A stretch of DNA of 64,000 bases from Kribbella catacumbae DSM 19601 (GTDB taxonomy: Bacteria; Actinomycetota; Actinomycetes; Propionibacteriales; Kribbellaceae), in NCBI RefSeq assembly GCF_000372465.1, contig NZ_AQUZ01000009.1, positions 154,419-218,418 on the forward strand, written 5' to 3'. Positions 43,407-52,332 of the stretch are shown here, one piece after another (position 1 is the first letter of the stretch; each line of letters starts with the position of its first letter). Below the pieces are notes generated by a model. The model was given only the letters and a program-made list of their open reading frames with translations. It was not told the origin of the DNA and searched no databases. The position numbers and the translations under genes are program-made.

Positions 43407-44273
43407 GTGAGCCTCCACTATGTGGCACTGGGCGACTCGACCACCGTGGGTGTCGGGGACCCGATGAACGGCAGTACGACCGACCTATCCGGTGCCGGTG
43501 CACGCCCGGGGGAGGGGTGGCGGGGCTGGGCCTCGCTGCTCGCCGACTCCCTGGGCAGCTCCCACCGTGTGACGTTCTCCAACTTCGCGACCAGCGGGGC
43601 GACCGCGCCGCTGGTCGCCGCCAACCAACTCCCGTCGACGGGCGCGGGCCCGATCGACCTCGCCTCCCTGATCGTCGGCGTCAACGACACAATGCGGTCG
43701 ACCTTCGACGCCGGCCAGATCCGCGACTGTCTCCAGTACTGCGCTGAGCAGTTGACCGGGCGCGGCGCGTTGCTGCTGACCGTCCGCTTCCACGACCACG
43801 GCCAGGTGTTCGGCCTGCCGTCATGGTTGCGCCGGCCGCTGTGGCACCGGATCGAGCAGGTCAACACCGTGTACGACGACCTGCACGCGCGATTCGGCGG
43901 CATCCGGATCGACATGGCCGACTACCCGGAGGTGTACCGGCGCGACTTCTGGAGCGTCGACCGCCTGCACCCCGGCGAACGCGGCCACCGCCGACTGGCC
44001 CGTGCCTTCGCCGACGAGCTGCACCGCCGGGGGCTGCGCATCGCAGTACCGCCAGCTCTGGATTGTGCAGGCCAAGCTCCGTCGAAGTGGGCAGACGCGG
44101 TCTGGATGGTCCGCGAAGGCGTCCCCTGGCTGGGCCGCCGAGCCGGCGACCTGACCCCCTGGGCAGCCCGCATGGCCATGTCCATGCTGCACCCGACAAC
44201 ACCTCCACCTGCCGCCCACTGCCCGCTCCCCGCCCACCGCTCGCTCCCCACCCCACCGTCGCTCCAGCGTTAG
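43407..44273 (+). CDS. SGNH/GDSL hydrolase, cytoplasmic type
   Basis: 288 residues from GTG 43407. [11 protein letters not shown] holds the nucleophile (Ser11); GVNDTMRST is block [13 protein letters not shown] holds the DxxH pair. An esterase or acyl hydrolase acting on an unknown substrate. The C-terminus has a Pro/His/Leu-rich tail of about 25 residues with no family counterpart. A strong hairpin follows. Confidence 0.85.
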   Translation: MSLHYVALGDSTTVGVGDPMNGSTTDLSGAGARPGEGWRGWASLLADSLGSSHRVTFSNFATSGATAPLVAANQLPSTGAGPIDLASLIVGVNDTMRSTFDAGQIRDCLQYCAEQLTGRGALLLTVRFHDHGQVFGLPSWLRRPLWHRIEQVNTVYDDLHARFGGIRIDMADYPEVYRRDFWSVDRLHPGERGHRRLARAFADELHRRGLRIAVPPALDCAGQAPSKWADAVWMVREGVPWLGRRAGDLTPWAARMAMSMLHPTTPPPAAHCPLPAHRSLPTPPSLQR

Positions 44274-44310
44274 CCCCTCGCGGCCCCCCGGCGGCATTCG
44301 CCTTCCCTCA

Positions 44311-44339
44311 CCCGCCGCCGCGCGGAGCGCGGCGGCGGG
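44311..44339 (+). terminator. Strong hairpin terminator after the SGNH gene
   Basis: CCCGCCGCCGCGC (44311-44323) pairs with GCGCGGCGGCGGG (44327-44339) around GGA, followed by GTCTTT. A 13-bp GC stem. Confidence 0.75.
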
Positions 44340-44392
44340 GTCTTTGGCCGTCGATGCGGAGGTGCGGCGGGTTCAGGCATAGGGTTTCCGGC

Positions 44393-45109
44393 ATGGCTCG
44401 TATTGATGGACGTACTCCTGACCAGCTCCGCCCGGTGACCCTGACGCGGAAGTGGCTCGACCATGCCGAGGGGTCGGTGCTGGTGGAGTTCGGCCGGACC
44501 CGGGTGCTCTGCGCGGCCAGCGTCACTGAGGGTGTGCCGCGCTGGCGCAAGGGGTCCGGCCTGGGCTGGGTCAGCGCGGAGTACGCGATGCTGCCGCGGT
44601 CCACCAACACGCGCTCCGACCGCGAGTCGGTCAAGGGCCGGATCGGCGGCCGGACGCACGAGATCTCCCGGCTGATCGGCCGTTCGCTGCGCGCGGTGAT
44701 CGACTACAAGGCCCTCGGCGAGAACACGATCCTGCTGGACTGCGACGTCCTGCAGGCCGACGGCGGCACCCGGACCGCCGCGATCACGGGCGCGTACGTC
44801 GCGCTGGCTGACGCTGTCTCCTACCTGCGCGACCGCAGAGCCCTCAAGGGCGAGCCGCTGACCGGCTCGGTCTCCGCGGTGTCGGTCGGTATCATCGACG
44901 GCGCCCCGATGCTTGACCTCTGCTACGAGGAGGACGTCCGGGCCGAGACCGACATGAACCTGGTGCTCACCGGCGACGGCAAGTTCATCGAGGTGCAGGG
45001 CACGGCCGAGGGCGCGCCGTTCGACCGCAACGAGCTGGACAGCCTGCTCGAGCTCGGTACCGCGGGCTGCGCCGAGCTGACCAAGCTGCAACTGGAGGCA
45101 CTGGCGTGA
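44393..45109 (+). CDS. rph: Ribonuclease PH
   Basis: 238 residues from ATG 44393. [57 protein letters not shown] and [20 protein letters not shown] are diagnostic. Phosphate-dependent trimming of tRNA 3' ends. A much longer open frame upstream runs antisense-like through the terminator and is rejected. GTGA overlap with rdgB. Confidence 0.95.
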   Translation: MARIDGRTPDQLRPVTLTRKWLDHAEGSVLVEFGRTRVLCAASVTEGVPRWRKGSGLGWVSAEYAMLPRSTNTRSDRESVKGRIGGRTHEISRLIGRSLRAVIDYKALGENTILLDCDVLQADGGTRTAAITGAYVALADAVSYLRDRRALKGEPLTGSVSAVSVGIIDGAPMLDLCYEEDVRAETDMNLVLTGDGKFIEVQGTAEGAPFDRNELDSLLELGTAGCAELTKLQLEALA

Positions 45110-45711
45110 CCAAGGTGTTGCTTGCCTCGAACAACAAGAAGAAGCTCGAGGAGCTCCAGCGCATCCTCGCGCCGATCGTCCCCGGCATCGAGGTGCTCGG
45201 GCTGGCCGACGTACCGGCGTACGAGGAACCGGCCGAGACCGAGCCGACCTTCGAGGGCAACGCGCTGCTGAAGGCGCGCGCGGCACTGGCGGCGACCGGG
45301 TTGCCGTCCATCGCGGACGACAGCGGGATCTGCGTCGACGCGCTGAACGGGATGCCCGGCGTCCTGTCGGCGCGCTGGGCGGGACCGGCCAAGGACAACC
45401 ACGCGAACAACATGCTGCTGCTCGGCCAGCTGGAGGACGTACCGGACGAGCGCCGCGGCGCGTACTTCGTGGCCGCGGTCGCGTTCGTGCGGCCGGCGGC
45501 GGAAGACGTGATCCTGCGCGGCGAGATGCACGGCTCGGTGATCCGCGAACTGCGGGGCACCGGCGGGTTCGGGTACGACGTGCTCTTCCAGGCCGACGGG
45601 TACGACGTGACCACGGCCGAGTTGTCGATCGAGGAGAAAGACGCGATCAGCCACCGCGGTAGGGCGTTGCGCGAACTGGCGCCGATCGTGGCAAAAGCAC
45701 TGGAGGCCTGA
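45106..45711 (+). CDS. rdgB: XTP/dITP pyrophosphatase (non-canonical purine NTPase)
   Basis: 201 residues. [18 protein letters not shown] (SxNxxK), [37 protein letters not shown] and [12 protein letters not shown] are the family motifs. It removes deaminated purine nucleotides. Co-translated with rph through GTGA, a conserved pair. Confidence 0.95.
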   Translation: MTKVLLASNNKKKLEELQRILAPIVPGIEVLGLADVPAYEEPAETEPTFEGNALLKARAALAATGLPSIADDSGICVDALNGMPGVLSARWAGPAKDNHANNMLLLGQLEDVPDERRGAYFVAAVAFVRPAAEDVILRGEMHGSVIRELRGTGGFGYDVLFQADGYDVTTAELSIEEKDAISHRGRALRELAPIVAKALEA

Positions 45712-45712
45712 C

Positions 45713-46297
45713 ATGTTGTTCGCTGGACCAGATCGTGACGGCGTCGCCGAGGGCCGGATCACCGCGGCGTACCGGCGGTGGGCCGAGGCGCGCGTCGTCG
45801 AGGGCCGGATCTACCGCACCAACGCCGGCCGGATCGAGATCGACAGCGTCCGGCAGGTCAACCCGGAACTGGTCTCCGACTACGACGACGACATTTTCGC
45901 CGCCGACCGCCAAAACGCCAAAGACGTCCGCCGACGGCTGCGCGGCAACGAGGACTGGCCCACATTCCTGATCAAGTTCCACCTGGTCGAGGGTCCTGAT
46001 CCGCGCGAGGAACTGGCCGCTACGGCAGAGCTTACGGTCGAGGACCTCGAAGACCTCCGCACCAAACTCGCGAAGCTCGACGAGCTGAGCCGGCACGGCG
46101 CCTGGACCACGGACACCCTCAAGAAGATCCAGTCGAAGCCCGCCACCCGCGCGGGCGACTTGGCCGCGGACTTCGGCCGCGACACCGCGGCCTTCAAACT
46201 AGACGTCCGCAAACTGAAAAACCTGGGCCTCACCTACAGCCTCGAAACCGGCTACGAACTCTCGCCTCGAGGCAAGGCCTACCTCGACTCCCTCTGA
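45713..46297 (+). CDS. ASCH/PUA-like protein with C-terminal helical domain
   Basis: 194 residues from ATG 45713, one base after the rdgB stop. The first 100 residues (GVAEGRITAAYRRWAEARVV, IYRTNAGRIEIDSVRQV, DWPTFLIKFHLVEG) resemble ASCH domains, a PUA-like fold linked to RNA binding. The rest (TRAGDLAADFGRDTAAFKLD, VRKLKNLGLTYSLETGYELS) looks like a small winged-helix. Function unknown. Confidence 0.65.
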   Translation: MLFAGPDRDGVAEGRITAAYRRWAEARVVEGRIYRTNAGRIEIDSVRQVNPELVSDYDDDIFAADRQNAKDVRRRLRGNEDWPTFLIKFHLVEGPDPREELAATAELTVEDLEDLRTKLAKLDELSRHGAWTTDTLKKIQSKPATRAGDLAADFGRDTAAFKLDVRKLKNLGLTYSLETGYELSPRGKAYLDSL

Positions 46298-46308
46298 CGG
46301 TACGACGC

Positions 46309-46383
46309 CCCACGCACCTCCTCCGTCGGTGCTCCCACGCACCTCCTCCGTCGGTGCTCCCACGCACCTCCTCCGTCGGTGCT
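46309..46383. repeat. Three exact tandem copies of a 25-bp unit
   Basis: Units at 46309, 46334 and 46359, each starting CCCACGCACCTCCTCCGTCG and ending GTGCT, are identical. A reverse-complement copy with one mismatch is at 46891-46915. Noncoding; directly after the ASCH-like gene. Confidence 0.9.
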
Positions 46384-46400
46384 CCCGCCCGCCACCCACA

Positions 46401-46582
46401 GACTTTGGGCACCCGCCAGCCACCTACCCGCCAGTACGACGACCAGCCGGTGCTCAAGGTCGCCCCACTCCGGCTCACCCGCCTTCCGGTCGCTGCCCCC
46501 GATTCGCAGGGAGATCTGGGGAGGCTTTTGCGCCCGGATCCAGCCAAAATCCTCCTCGGATCCAGCGAAAATCCTCCCCAAC
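46401..46582. repeat. Composite intergenic repeat, family 2, copy B
   Basis: Order: GACTTTGGGCACCCGCCAGC, CCGGTGCTCAAGGTCG, GGGGAGG then CGCCCGGATCC, and GATCCAGC.AAAATCCTCC twice in tandem (46537-46560 and 46559-46582), ending CCCCAAC. Same module order as 12240-12374. No gene is seen in 46298-46932. Confidence 0.75.
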
Positions 46583-46890
46583 CCCCAACCCGCGCCACCG
46601 GGCAGTGAGTAGCCGGCCGCGCCCGCCCTCACCCGCCGCCCATCTGCCGGCCCGGGGCGGCGACCCGTTGGCCTGGGATCTGGCTGCGCCAGCGGACAGC
46701 TCGCCGGACCATCCCGGGAAGGGGCGCGGGGACTGCCCGATGCGGGTCGGCAGGCGTGAGGTGTCGACACGCTCCTCCGCGACCCCGGTCGGGTTGCCGT
46801 CGGGTGTCGCCAGCAGATGCTGGCGCAACTGGCCGCGCCGAACCCGGCAGGCGAGCGGCGACGGAGTAGCCGCGGACAAGGGTGGGCGGG

Positions 46891-46915
46891 AGCACCGACG
46901 CAGGAGGTGCGTGGG
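46891..46915. repeat. Inverted copy of the 25-bp unit
   Basis: AGCACCGACGCAGGAGGTGC then GTGGG: reverse complement of the tandem units with one mismatch. The match extends outward on both sides (GGGCGGG before, GCGT.GTAC after), so about 40 bp pair with the region at 46300-46390. Confidence 0.8.
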
Positions 46916-46932
46916 GCGTAGTACGAAGCGTG

Positions 46933-47013
46933 TGCCAGAGGCGGGACTTGAACCCGCACGCCCGGGGGCACCGGCACCTAAAGCCGGCGTGTCTGCCATT
47001 CCACCACTCTGGC
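46933..47013 (-). tRNA. tRNA-Leu (anticodon TAG, reads CUA)
   Basis: On the minus strand GCCAGAG (5' acceptor) begins at 47013 and CTCTGGC plus discriminator A ends at 46933; no CCA is encoded. Anticodon stem-loop GCCGG-CTTTAGGT-GCCGG places TAG as anticodon. TpsiC arm GCGGGTTCAAGTCCCGC is canonical; a long variable arm fits a class II tRNA. Confidence 0.93.
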
Positions 47014-47020
47014 GAGGGAG

Positions 47021-47062
47021 GATCGGCGTCCCCCTAAGAAACATCTTAGGGGGACGCCGATC
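47021..47062. terminator. Hairpin terminator with 18-bp perfect stem
   Basis: GATCGGCGTCCCCCTAAG (47021-47038) pairs fully with 47045-47062 around a 6-nt loop. It begins 3 bp after the stop of the VWA gene, which it probably terminates, shielding the tRNA gene. Confidence 0.85.
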
Positions 47063-47064
47063 TC

Positions 47065-48711
47065 TCAGCGGCTCTGCAGGGCGCTGATGAAGACGTCGCG
47101 CAGGTCCGAGGGGTTCTTGGCAACGTAGCTTTGACCGCCGGTTGCCTGGGCGAGCTGACGGAGCTCGTTGGCGTCGGCGTCCGGGCCCATACCGAGGGCG
47201 ATGATCCGGACCGGGCGGGCCGGGTCGCGCAGGCCTTCCAGGGTCTGCACGGCTTTGGCCAGGCTGAGGCTGCCCGGGTCGTCGTTCTTGCCGTCGGTGA
47301 AGAGCAGGACGGCGTTCACAGCACTCGAGTCGTAGCTGCTGCGGACCGCCTGAACGGCGGCGATGGCGCTGTCGTACAGACCGGTGCCACCACCCTTGAT
47401 CGGTTTCTGCACCACGAGGTTCGCGGTGATCTTCTGCCGCTGGGCAGCAGTCAGCTTGCCGATCGGGACGACCTCCCGGAAGTCGGCACCCAGCGGCCCG
47501 ATCTTCGTCGAGAACGTCCACAGGCCGAGTGCCGCGTTGTCCGGGAACAGCCGCAGGCCGCCGACCGCAGCTTCGATGGTGAGCTGCATCCGGGTCTTGC
47601 CGCCGACCACCTCGGCCATCGAGCCGGAGACGTCGACCACTGCCAGCGAGTGCGCCGACAGGGACAGCCGGGTCCAGCTCAGCAGCGTCTTGTTGACGGC
47701 CACCGCGGACGGTGCGGTGAGCCTGGTGATCGTTCCGACGCCGCGTCCGCCGCCGAGCTCGCTGGTCAGCGGGTCCCGGAAGCCGGCATCGTCGCGCGCC
47801 GTGCCGGCCGCGTTGGAGATCAGTTCCGCCGCGAGCGCCTTGCCCGCGTCGGAGAACACCTCGTCGTTCGACTGCGCGGTCACCACGACCGGGTAGTCGA
47901 GCAGCAACGTGCCGGTCCGCGGCACGATCGCCTTCAGTTCGGAGTCGGGGTGCTCGTCCTGGTACTTGACGAAACTCTGTTCCGAGGCCGGTACGACGAG
48001 TCCGCTGCCGGCCTGACCAGCCCGGCTGAACAGCCCGTTCACGTCGGTGTACGGCTTGGCCATCGAGCCGAGCTTCTGTGCCGTCGGTACGACGACCGCC
48101 GCCACCTGGTTGTCGGTGGCTGAGGTCTTCTGCCGCTCGGCCTGGATGGCCAGCAGCGCCAGCGCACCGGGCGACTGGCTCAACGGGTCGAGCAGGGCCG
48201 GCTGGGCCCTCGAGAACATGCCCAGCCAGGACGAAGTGTCGGCGAAGTTGTCCGATCGGCCGACGAGTACCAGGGGTGAGGTCGCGATCGAAGGAACGGC
48301 GATCGTCGGGACCTTCTGGCCGTCATCGGCCTGAGCCACCCACAACGACGAGTCCGGTACCCACAGGTCGGGCCGGTTGTCGGTGCTGCCGGCGACGTCC
48401 TTGGCCACCTTGGCCGACGGCGCCGCGCTGATGGTGAACTGCAGACAAGCGGTGCTGTCGTCCTTCTTGGCCGCCAGCGACTTGGCCGCTGACTCCAGCA
48501 GAGGTTGAACCTCGGGCGTCGTGCTGAGCCGGATCTGGGTCGGGTCGTCACATGACTTCCCACCCAGGAACCCGTCGGCACCCGATTCCGATCCGAAGGA
48601 GCGGACCACAAACACGGCGCCCAATGACAGCACCAGTAGGCCGACGGCGGTCAGATACACCGGACGCCGGTTGTTGTTACTTTTCGTCACCGCAGAGGAG
48701 TGTTTTCCCAT
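47065..48711 (-). CDS. Membrane-anchored binding-protein-like / VWA domain protein
   Basis: 548 residues from ATG 48711. A single N-terminal membrane anchor (VYLTAVGLLVLSLGAVFVV); residues about 50-330 resemble an extracellular solute-binding protein (IRLSTTPEVQPLLESAAKSL, PDLWVPDSSLWV, SPLVLVGRSDNF); residues about 350-545 are a von Willebrand A domain with a complete MIDAS start DVSGS (Asp360) and GLYDSAIAAVQ, LLFTDGKNDDPG. Such substrate-binding/VWA proteins are common in actinobacteria but have no settled function. A perfect Crp-type site lies 208 bp upstream. Confidence 0.85.
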   Translation of the reverse strand: MGKHSSAVTKSNNNRRPVYLTAVGLLVLSLGAVFVVRSFGSESGADGFLGGKSCDDPTQIRLSTTPEVQPLLESAAKSLAAKKDDSTACLQFTISAAPSAKVAKDVAGSTDNRPDLWVPDSSLWVAQADDGQKVPTIAVPSIATSPLVLVGRSDNFADTSSWLGMFSRAQPALLDPLSQSPGALALLAIQAERQKTSATDNQVAAVVVPTAQKLGSMAKPYTDVNGLFSRAGQAGSGLVVPASEQSFVKYQDEHPDSELKAIVPRTGTLLLDYPVVVTAQSNDEVFSDAGKALAAELISNAAGTARDDAGFRDPLTSELGGGRGVGTITRLTAPSAVAVNKTLLSWTRLSLSAHSLAVVDVSGSMAEVVGGKTRMQLTIEAAVGGLRLFPDNAALGLWTFSTKIGPLGADFREVVPIGKLTAAQRQKITANLVVQKPIKGGGTGLYDSAIAAVQAVRSSYDSSAVNAVLLFTDGKNDDPGSLSLAKAVQTLEGLRDPARPVRIIALGMGPDADANELRQLAQATGGQSYVAKNPSDLRDVFISALQSR

Positions 48712-48918
48712 CGCGGCAGGTCCCTCCCTCCCAGAGGCAGACTGCGCGCGCAGATTACCCGGTTTGCACTGGTCAGGGCCAAGAGCGCTGCCGGTGTTGA
48801 TGCCGTGGACGGAGGGTTGCAAATGATCGCCGGACGCACATCCCGTACCGCTTGTCCCCACCAGGCCCGGAAATGTCACTCAGAGTAGCGATGCCGCTCC
48901 GGTCAGGTGAGATCGGAG

Positions 48919-48934
48919 TGTGATCCAAATCACA
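48919..48934. promoter_or_regulatory. Crp/GlxR-type binding site
   Basis: TGTGATCCAAATCACA, an exact TGTGA-N6-TCACA palindrome. It lies in the 317-bp gene-free stretch 48712-49028 upstream of the VWA gene; nothing else is transcribed from this gap, since bcp ends here. I see no other feature in the gap. Confidence 0.7.
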
Positions 48935-49028
48935 TTTCGACTTTGCTCAAACGACCGTTGCATGGACCAGGGTTTATGAAACGGTCGAGGGTTTCCCTTC
49001 GCCCCTTGTCCTGACAACAACGAGACGG

Positions 49029-49499
49029 TCAGTCAAGCCCGAGATCGCGGCGCAGCTTGGCGACGTGCCCGGTGGCCTTCACGTTGTACTGCGCGACCGC
49101 GATCTTGCCGTCCGGGTCGATCACGAAGGTCGACCGGATCACCCCGGTCACCTTCTTGCCGTACATCGTCTTCTCCCCGAAGGCGCCGTACGCCATCAGC
49201 ACGGTCTTGTCCGGGTCGCTCAGCAGCGGGAAGGTCACCCCGTCGCGCTCGCGGAACTTCGCCAGCTTGGCCGGCTTGTCCGGCGAGACTCCCAGTACGG
49301 CGTACCCGTGGGCCTGCAGCGAGTCGAGCGAGTCGCGGAAGTCGCAGGCCTGCTTGGTGCAGCCCGGCGTCATCGCGGCCGGGTAGAAGTACACGATCAC
49401 GCTCTTGCCGCGCAGCGAGGTCAGCGAGACGTCGGCGCCATCGGCGTCGGGAAGGGTGAACTCGGGTGCGGGGTCGCCGACGGACAGACGTTCGGACAT
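49029..49499 (-). CDS. bcp: Thioredoxin-dependent thiol peroxidase (BCP-type peroxiredoxin)
   Basis: 156 residues from ATG 49499 (GGAGGG upstream). Peroxidatic Cys47 and Cys52 in MTPGCTKQACDFRDS, the helical two-Cys arrangement of BCP. Reduces organic hydroperoxides and H2O2. In many actinobacteria it neighbours the DUF3618 and GroES-like genes; here two unrelated genes separate them. Confidence 0.93.
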   Translation of the reverse strand: MSERLSVGDPAPEFTLPDADGADVSLTSLRGKSVIVYFYPAAMTPGCTKQACDFRDSLDSLQAHGYAVLGVSPDKPAKLAKFRERDGVTFPLLSDPDKTVLMAYGAFGEKTMYGKKVTGVIRSTFVIDPDGKIAVAQYNVKATGHVAKLRRDLGLD

Positions 49500-49580
49500 C
49501 AGGTGCCCTCCACGGACGGATCGGGTGATTGTCCGACATTCTGCCGTACGTCGCCGACAGTTCCCCAAGGGCCCGGAAGG

Positions 49581-50861
49581 TCAGAGCCCGGCGAGGTCGA
49601 CCGCCTCGGCCATCGCGCGGTAGCCGGCCTCGTTCGGATGCAGATGGTCACCGCTGTCGTACTGCGTCGCGAGGCGGCTCGGGTCGGTCGGATCAGCCAG
49701 AGCAGCGGCGAAGTCGGCGACGGCGTCGAACTCGCCACCGGTGCGGATCCAGGTGTTCACGGCCGCCCAGATCCGCTCGCTGCGGTCGGTGTGGACCTCG
49801 GCGCCACGGAACGGCGGCAGGGTGACTCCGACGACACGGATCCCGCGCGTTCGGGCGTTCCGGATGAGGCTGCGATAGCCGGTGATGAGCTGCTCGGGAG
49901 TGATCTCCGGGTTCGGGATCGTGCAGGGCGTCGGCGCGACTTCGGGGTAGCCGAGGTCGTTGATGCCCAGCAGGACGAGCGCGGTCCTGACGCCGGGCTG
50001 GCTCAGCACGTCACGGTGGAACCGGACCAGGCCAGGTTCGCCGAAACAGGCCGACTCGGTCAGCAGCCGGTTACCGCCGAGACCGGCATTGAGAACCGGC
50101 ATCGGGCGGCCCGCGACAGCAAGTCGCGCGGCCAGCAGATCCGGGTACCGCCCGCCGGGCGTAGCGCGGTATCCATTCGTGATCGAGTCCCCGAAGGCCA
50201 CCACCGAGCCGGCACCCGCTGCGATCGTGTCCACGCCGGCCAGGAAGTACCAGCTACCACTGCTCTCCCGGTACGCCGACCCGGTGGTCGCCGCTCGCTG
50301 GTCGCCCGCCGCCCGGTACGACGCTCCAGCCGCGCCGAACTCATGGAAGGTGGCCGGCCCGGTCGCATCGGCGAAGTACAGCGTCACCGCGACCCGGGTC
50401 CCGCTGGCCACACCGGGCAGGGCGACGGCATCGCTGGCGACCTGGGCGCCGACAGGAACGCTGACCGACTCGGCTCCCCGGAACCGCACCGGTCGCAGCG
50501 ACCCCGCCTCGACAGCCGCCCCCTGTGCAGCCTTGGCCACGCTCGCACCGGTCAACCTGAGAGCCCGGTCGCCGTACTGGTTACTGACCCGGATCCGGAG
50601 CTGGGCACCGCCCGCGGTGAGCCGGACGACCTGTCGCACCGACTGAGCTGCGAATCCCTGCTGAGACCAGTTCGCACTCGGCTGCTGCATCGCCGTCAGC
50701 CACGCAGCCCGCCAGTTGCCGGTCGGCCCCTCACCCAGCCACGTGGAGGTCGGACCCGATAGCTGCCAGGCCGCGGCTGGGGTGAGAGCCACCTGTGCCA
50801 CCACTGCGCCTACCAGTGCCAGCAACCCGGCAACACCGAACCAGCTACGCCGAACTCGCAT
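49581..50861 (-). CDS. Secreted SGNH/GDSL hydrolase
   Basis: 426 residues. Signal peptide RRSWFGVAGLLALVGAVVAQ. N-terminal beta domain (about 40-200), then SGNH core: VVAFGDSITNGYRA (Ser), GLGGNRLL, LGINDLGYPEV and DHLHPNEAGY (Asp/His). Two Cys residues may form a disulfide. Probably an acetyl or acyl esterase acting on polysaccharide or lipid outside the cell. Confidence 0.87.
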   Translation of the reverse strand: MRVRRSWFGVAGLLALVGAVVAQVALTPAAAWQLSGPTSTWLGEGPTGNWRAAWLTAMQQPSANWSQQGFAAQSVRQVVRLTAGGAQLRIRVSNQYGDRALRLTGASVAKAAQGAAVEAGSLRPVRFRGAESVSVPVGAQVASDAVALPGVASGTRVAVTLYFADATGPATFHEFGAAGASYRAAGDQRAATTGSAYRESSGSWYFLAGVDTIAAGAGSVVAFGDSITNGYRATPGGRYPDLLAARLAVAGRPMPVLNAGLGGNRLLTESACFGEPGLVRFHRDVLSQPGVRTALVLLGINDLGYPEVAPTPCTIPNPEITPEQLITGYRSLIRNARTRGIRVVGVTLPPFRGAEVHTDRSERIWAAVNTWIRTGGEFDAVADFAAALADPTDPSRLATQYDSGDHLHPNEAGYRAMAEAVDLAGL

Positions 50862-50985
50862 TCCAGTTCCCTTTCGTTGTTATCCCGAGCCAGATGCGAG
50901 AAAGGCGGCCGAAGTTAGGCCTGGCCGGCAACTTTGGGAATGATCGAACGTTCGCCGGTGCCCATGGATGCGGCAGAGTGGTCTC

Positions 50986-52029
50986 ATGCGGGCGATGACG
51001 GTGGTGCCGGGCAAGGCTGACTCCGCGTCGGTCGGCGAAGTACCGGAGCCAGCTGAGTCCGACGGGTCGATCTTGGTCGAGGGCCTGCTCGCAGGCATCT
51101 GCGGCACGGACATAGAGATGTGCAGTGGTCTCTTCGGCAGCGGCCGTCAGGGCTCGGACAAGCTCGTGATCGGCCACGAGTCGCTTGGGCGAGTGCTGGA
51201 GGCTCCGGCAGGCTCAGGCCTCACCACTGGCGATCTGGTCGCCGGCATAGTCCGTCGCCCCGACCCGGTGCCCTGCCCGGCCTGTGCGCGTGGCGAGTGG
51301 GACTTCTGCCGCAACGGCCTCTACACCGAGCGCGGCATCAAGGAAATGGACGGGTACGGCGCCGAGCGCTGGCGAGTCGACCCGTACTACGCCGTACCGG
51401 TCCCAGGGCAACTCGGGCGCCTCGGAGTGCTGGTGGAGCCGGCCAGCATCCTCGCCAAGGCCTGGGAGCAGGTCGACCAGGTCGGCGCGCGGTCCTGGTA
51501 CGGCCCGGAGCACGTGCTTGTCACAGGAGCCGGGCCGATCGGGCTACTGGCCGCTTTGATCGCCACGCAGCGCGGCTACACCGTCCACGTGCTCGACCTC
51601 GCCACTGACGGCCCGAAGCCGCAACTGGTCCGGGACCTCGGTGCGGAGTACCTCAATGACCTCGCTGACCTCCAGGTGGCGCCTGACGTCGTTATAGAGG
51701 CCACTGGCGCCGGGCGGCTCGTGGTCGACTGCGCGAAGCTGCTGCCGCCGGCGGGCGTGATGTGCCTGACCGGGATCTCGCCCAGCCCGGCCGCCATCGA
51801 CGTACAGCTGGATGCGCTGACGCGGCAGCTCGTAGTACGGAATGCTGCGCTGGTTGGGTCGGTGAACGCGGCCAAACGGCACTATGCGGAGGCCGTGGAC
51901 GTCCTGCTGGCTGCTGATCCGGCCTGGCTGGAGCGGCTCATCACCCGGTCGGTGCCGCTGTCGGACTGGCCCACCGCGCTGGTCAAGGAGCCCGGTGACA
52001 TCAAGGTGGTCGTCGATCTCCAGCGCTGA
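50986..52029 (+). CDS. Zinc-dependent sugar/alcohol dehydrogenase (glucose dehydrogenase-like)
   Basis: 347 residues from ATG 50986. Catalytic zinc ligands in GICGTDIEMCSG and IGHESLGRV; the structural-zinc cysteines are reduced to CPACARGEWDFC. Rossmann fold VLVTGAGPIGLLAALIATQRG. The layout and GYGAERWRVD, VEPASILAKAWEQ match the MDR-type glucose 1-dehydrogenases. Substrate assignment is tentative. It is divergent from the secreted SGNH gene. Confidence 0.82.
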   Translation: MRAMTVVPGKADSASVGEVPEPAESDGSILVEGLLAGICGTDIEMCSGLFGSGRQGSDKLVIGHESLGRVLEAPAGSGLTTGDLVAGIVRRPDPVPCPACARGEWDFCRNGLYTERGIKEMDGYGAERWRVDPYYAVPVPGQLGRLGVLVEPASILAKAWEQVDQVGARSWYGPEHVLVTGAGPIGLLAALIATQRGYTVHVLDLATDGPKPQLVRDLGAEYLNDLADLQVAPDVVIEATGAGRLVVDCAKLLPPAGVMCLTGISPSPAAIDVQLDALTRQLVVRNAALVGSVNAAKRHYAEAVDVLLAADPAWLERLITRSVPLSDWPTALVKEPGDIKVVVDLQR

Positions 52030-52068
52030 CCTGCAAGGATGTTGTCAAACACTGTGAAGGGAGCCCTG

Positions 52069-52332
52069 GTGCCGGACACGCAGGCTCGGACCACCGAGCA
52101 GATCGAGGCGGACATCGCCGCCACCCGTGCACGACTGGCCTCGACCGTCGACGAGCTGGTCGAGCGGGCGCACCCGAAGAACGTCGCCAAGCGGCAGGTC
52201 GAACAGGCCCGGGCCCAGGTGTTCGACGAGCGCGGCGAGTTGCGCACCCAGAAGCTGGTCGCCGTCGGCGCCGCGGCAGTAGGCGTCATCGGCATGCTGT
52301 TGATGATCCGCAAGCTGGTGGGCCGCCGGTGA
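52069..52332 (+). CDS. DUF3618 small membrane protein
   Basis: 87 residues from GTG 52069 (GAAGGGA before it). The conserved N-terminal stretch RTTEQIEADIAATRARLAST, VDELVERAHPKNVAK is the DUF3618 signature; one membrane helix near the end (KLVAVGAAAVGVIGMLLMIR) and a basic tail. Function unknown. The GroES-like gene starts within its stop (GTGA). Confidence 0.85.
   Translation: MPDTQARTTEQIEADIAATRARLASTVDELVERAHPKNVAKRQVEQARAQVFDERGELRTQKLVAVGAAAVGVIGMLLMIRKLVGRR

Noticed and set aside
43823..44392. Upstream extension of rph in the same frame
   Set aside because: It overlaps the SGNH gene in another frame and crosses a strong terminator; rph starts at the family-typical MARIDGR.
46309..46383. 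CRISPR array
   Set aside because: The 25-bp units are directly adjacent without spacers and no cas genes are present.
50945..50954. CGAACGTTCG as a LexA (SOS) box
   Set aside because: It lacks the four-base spacer of the actinobacterial LexA site and adjoins no DNA-repair gene.
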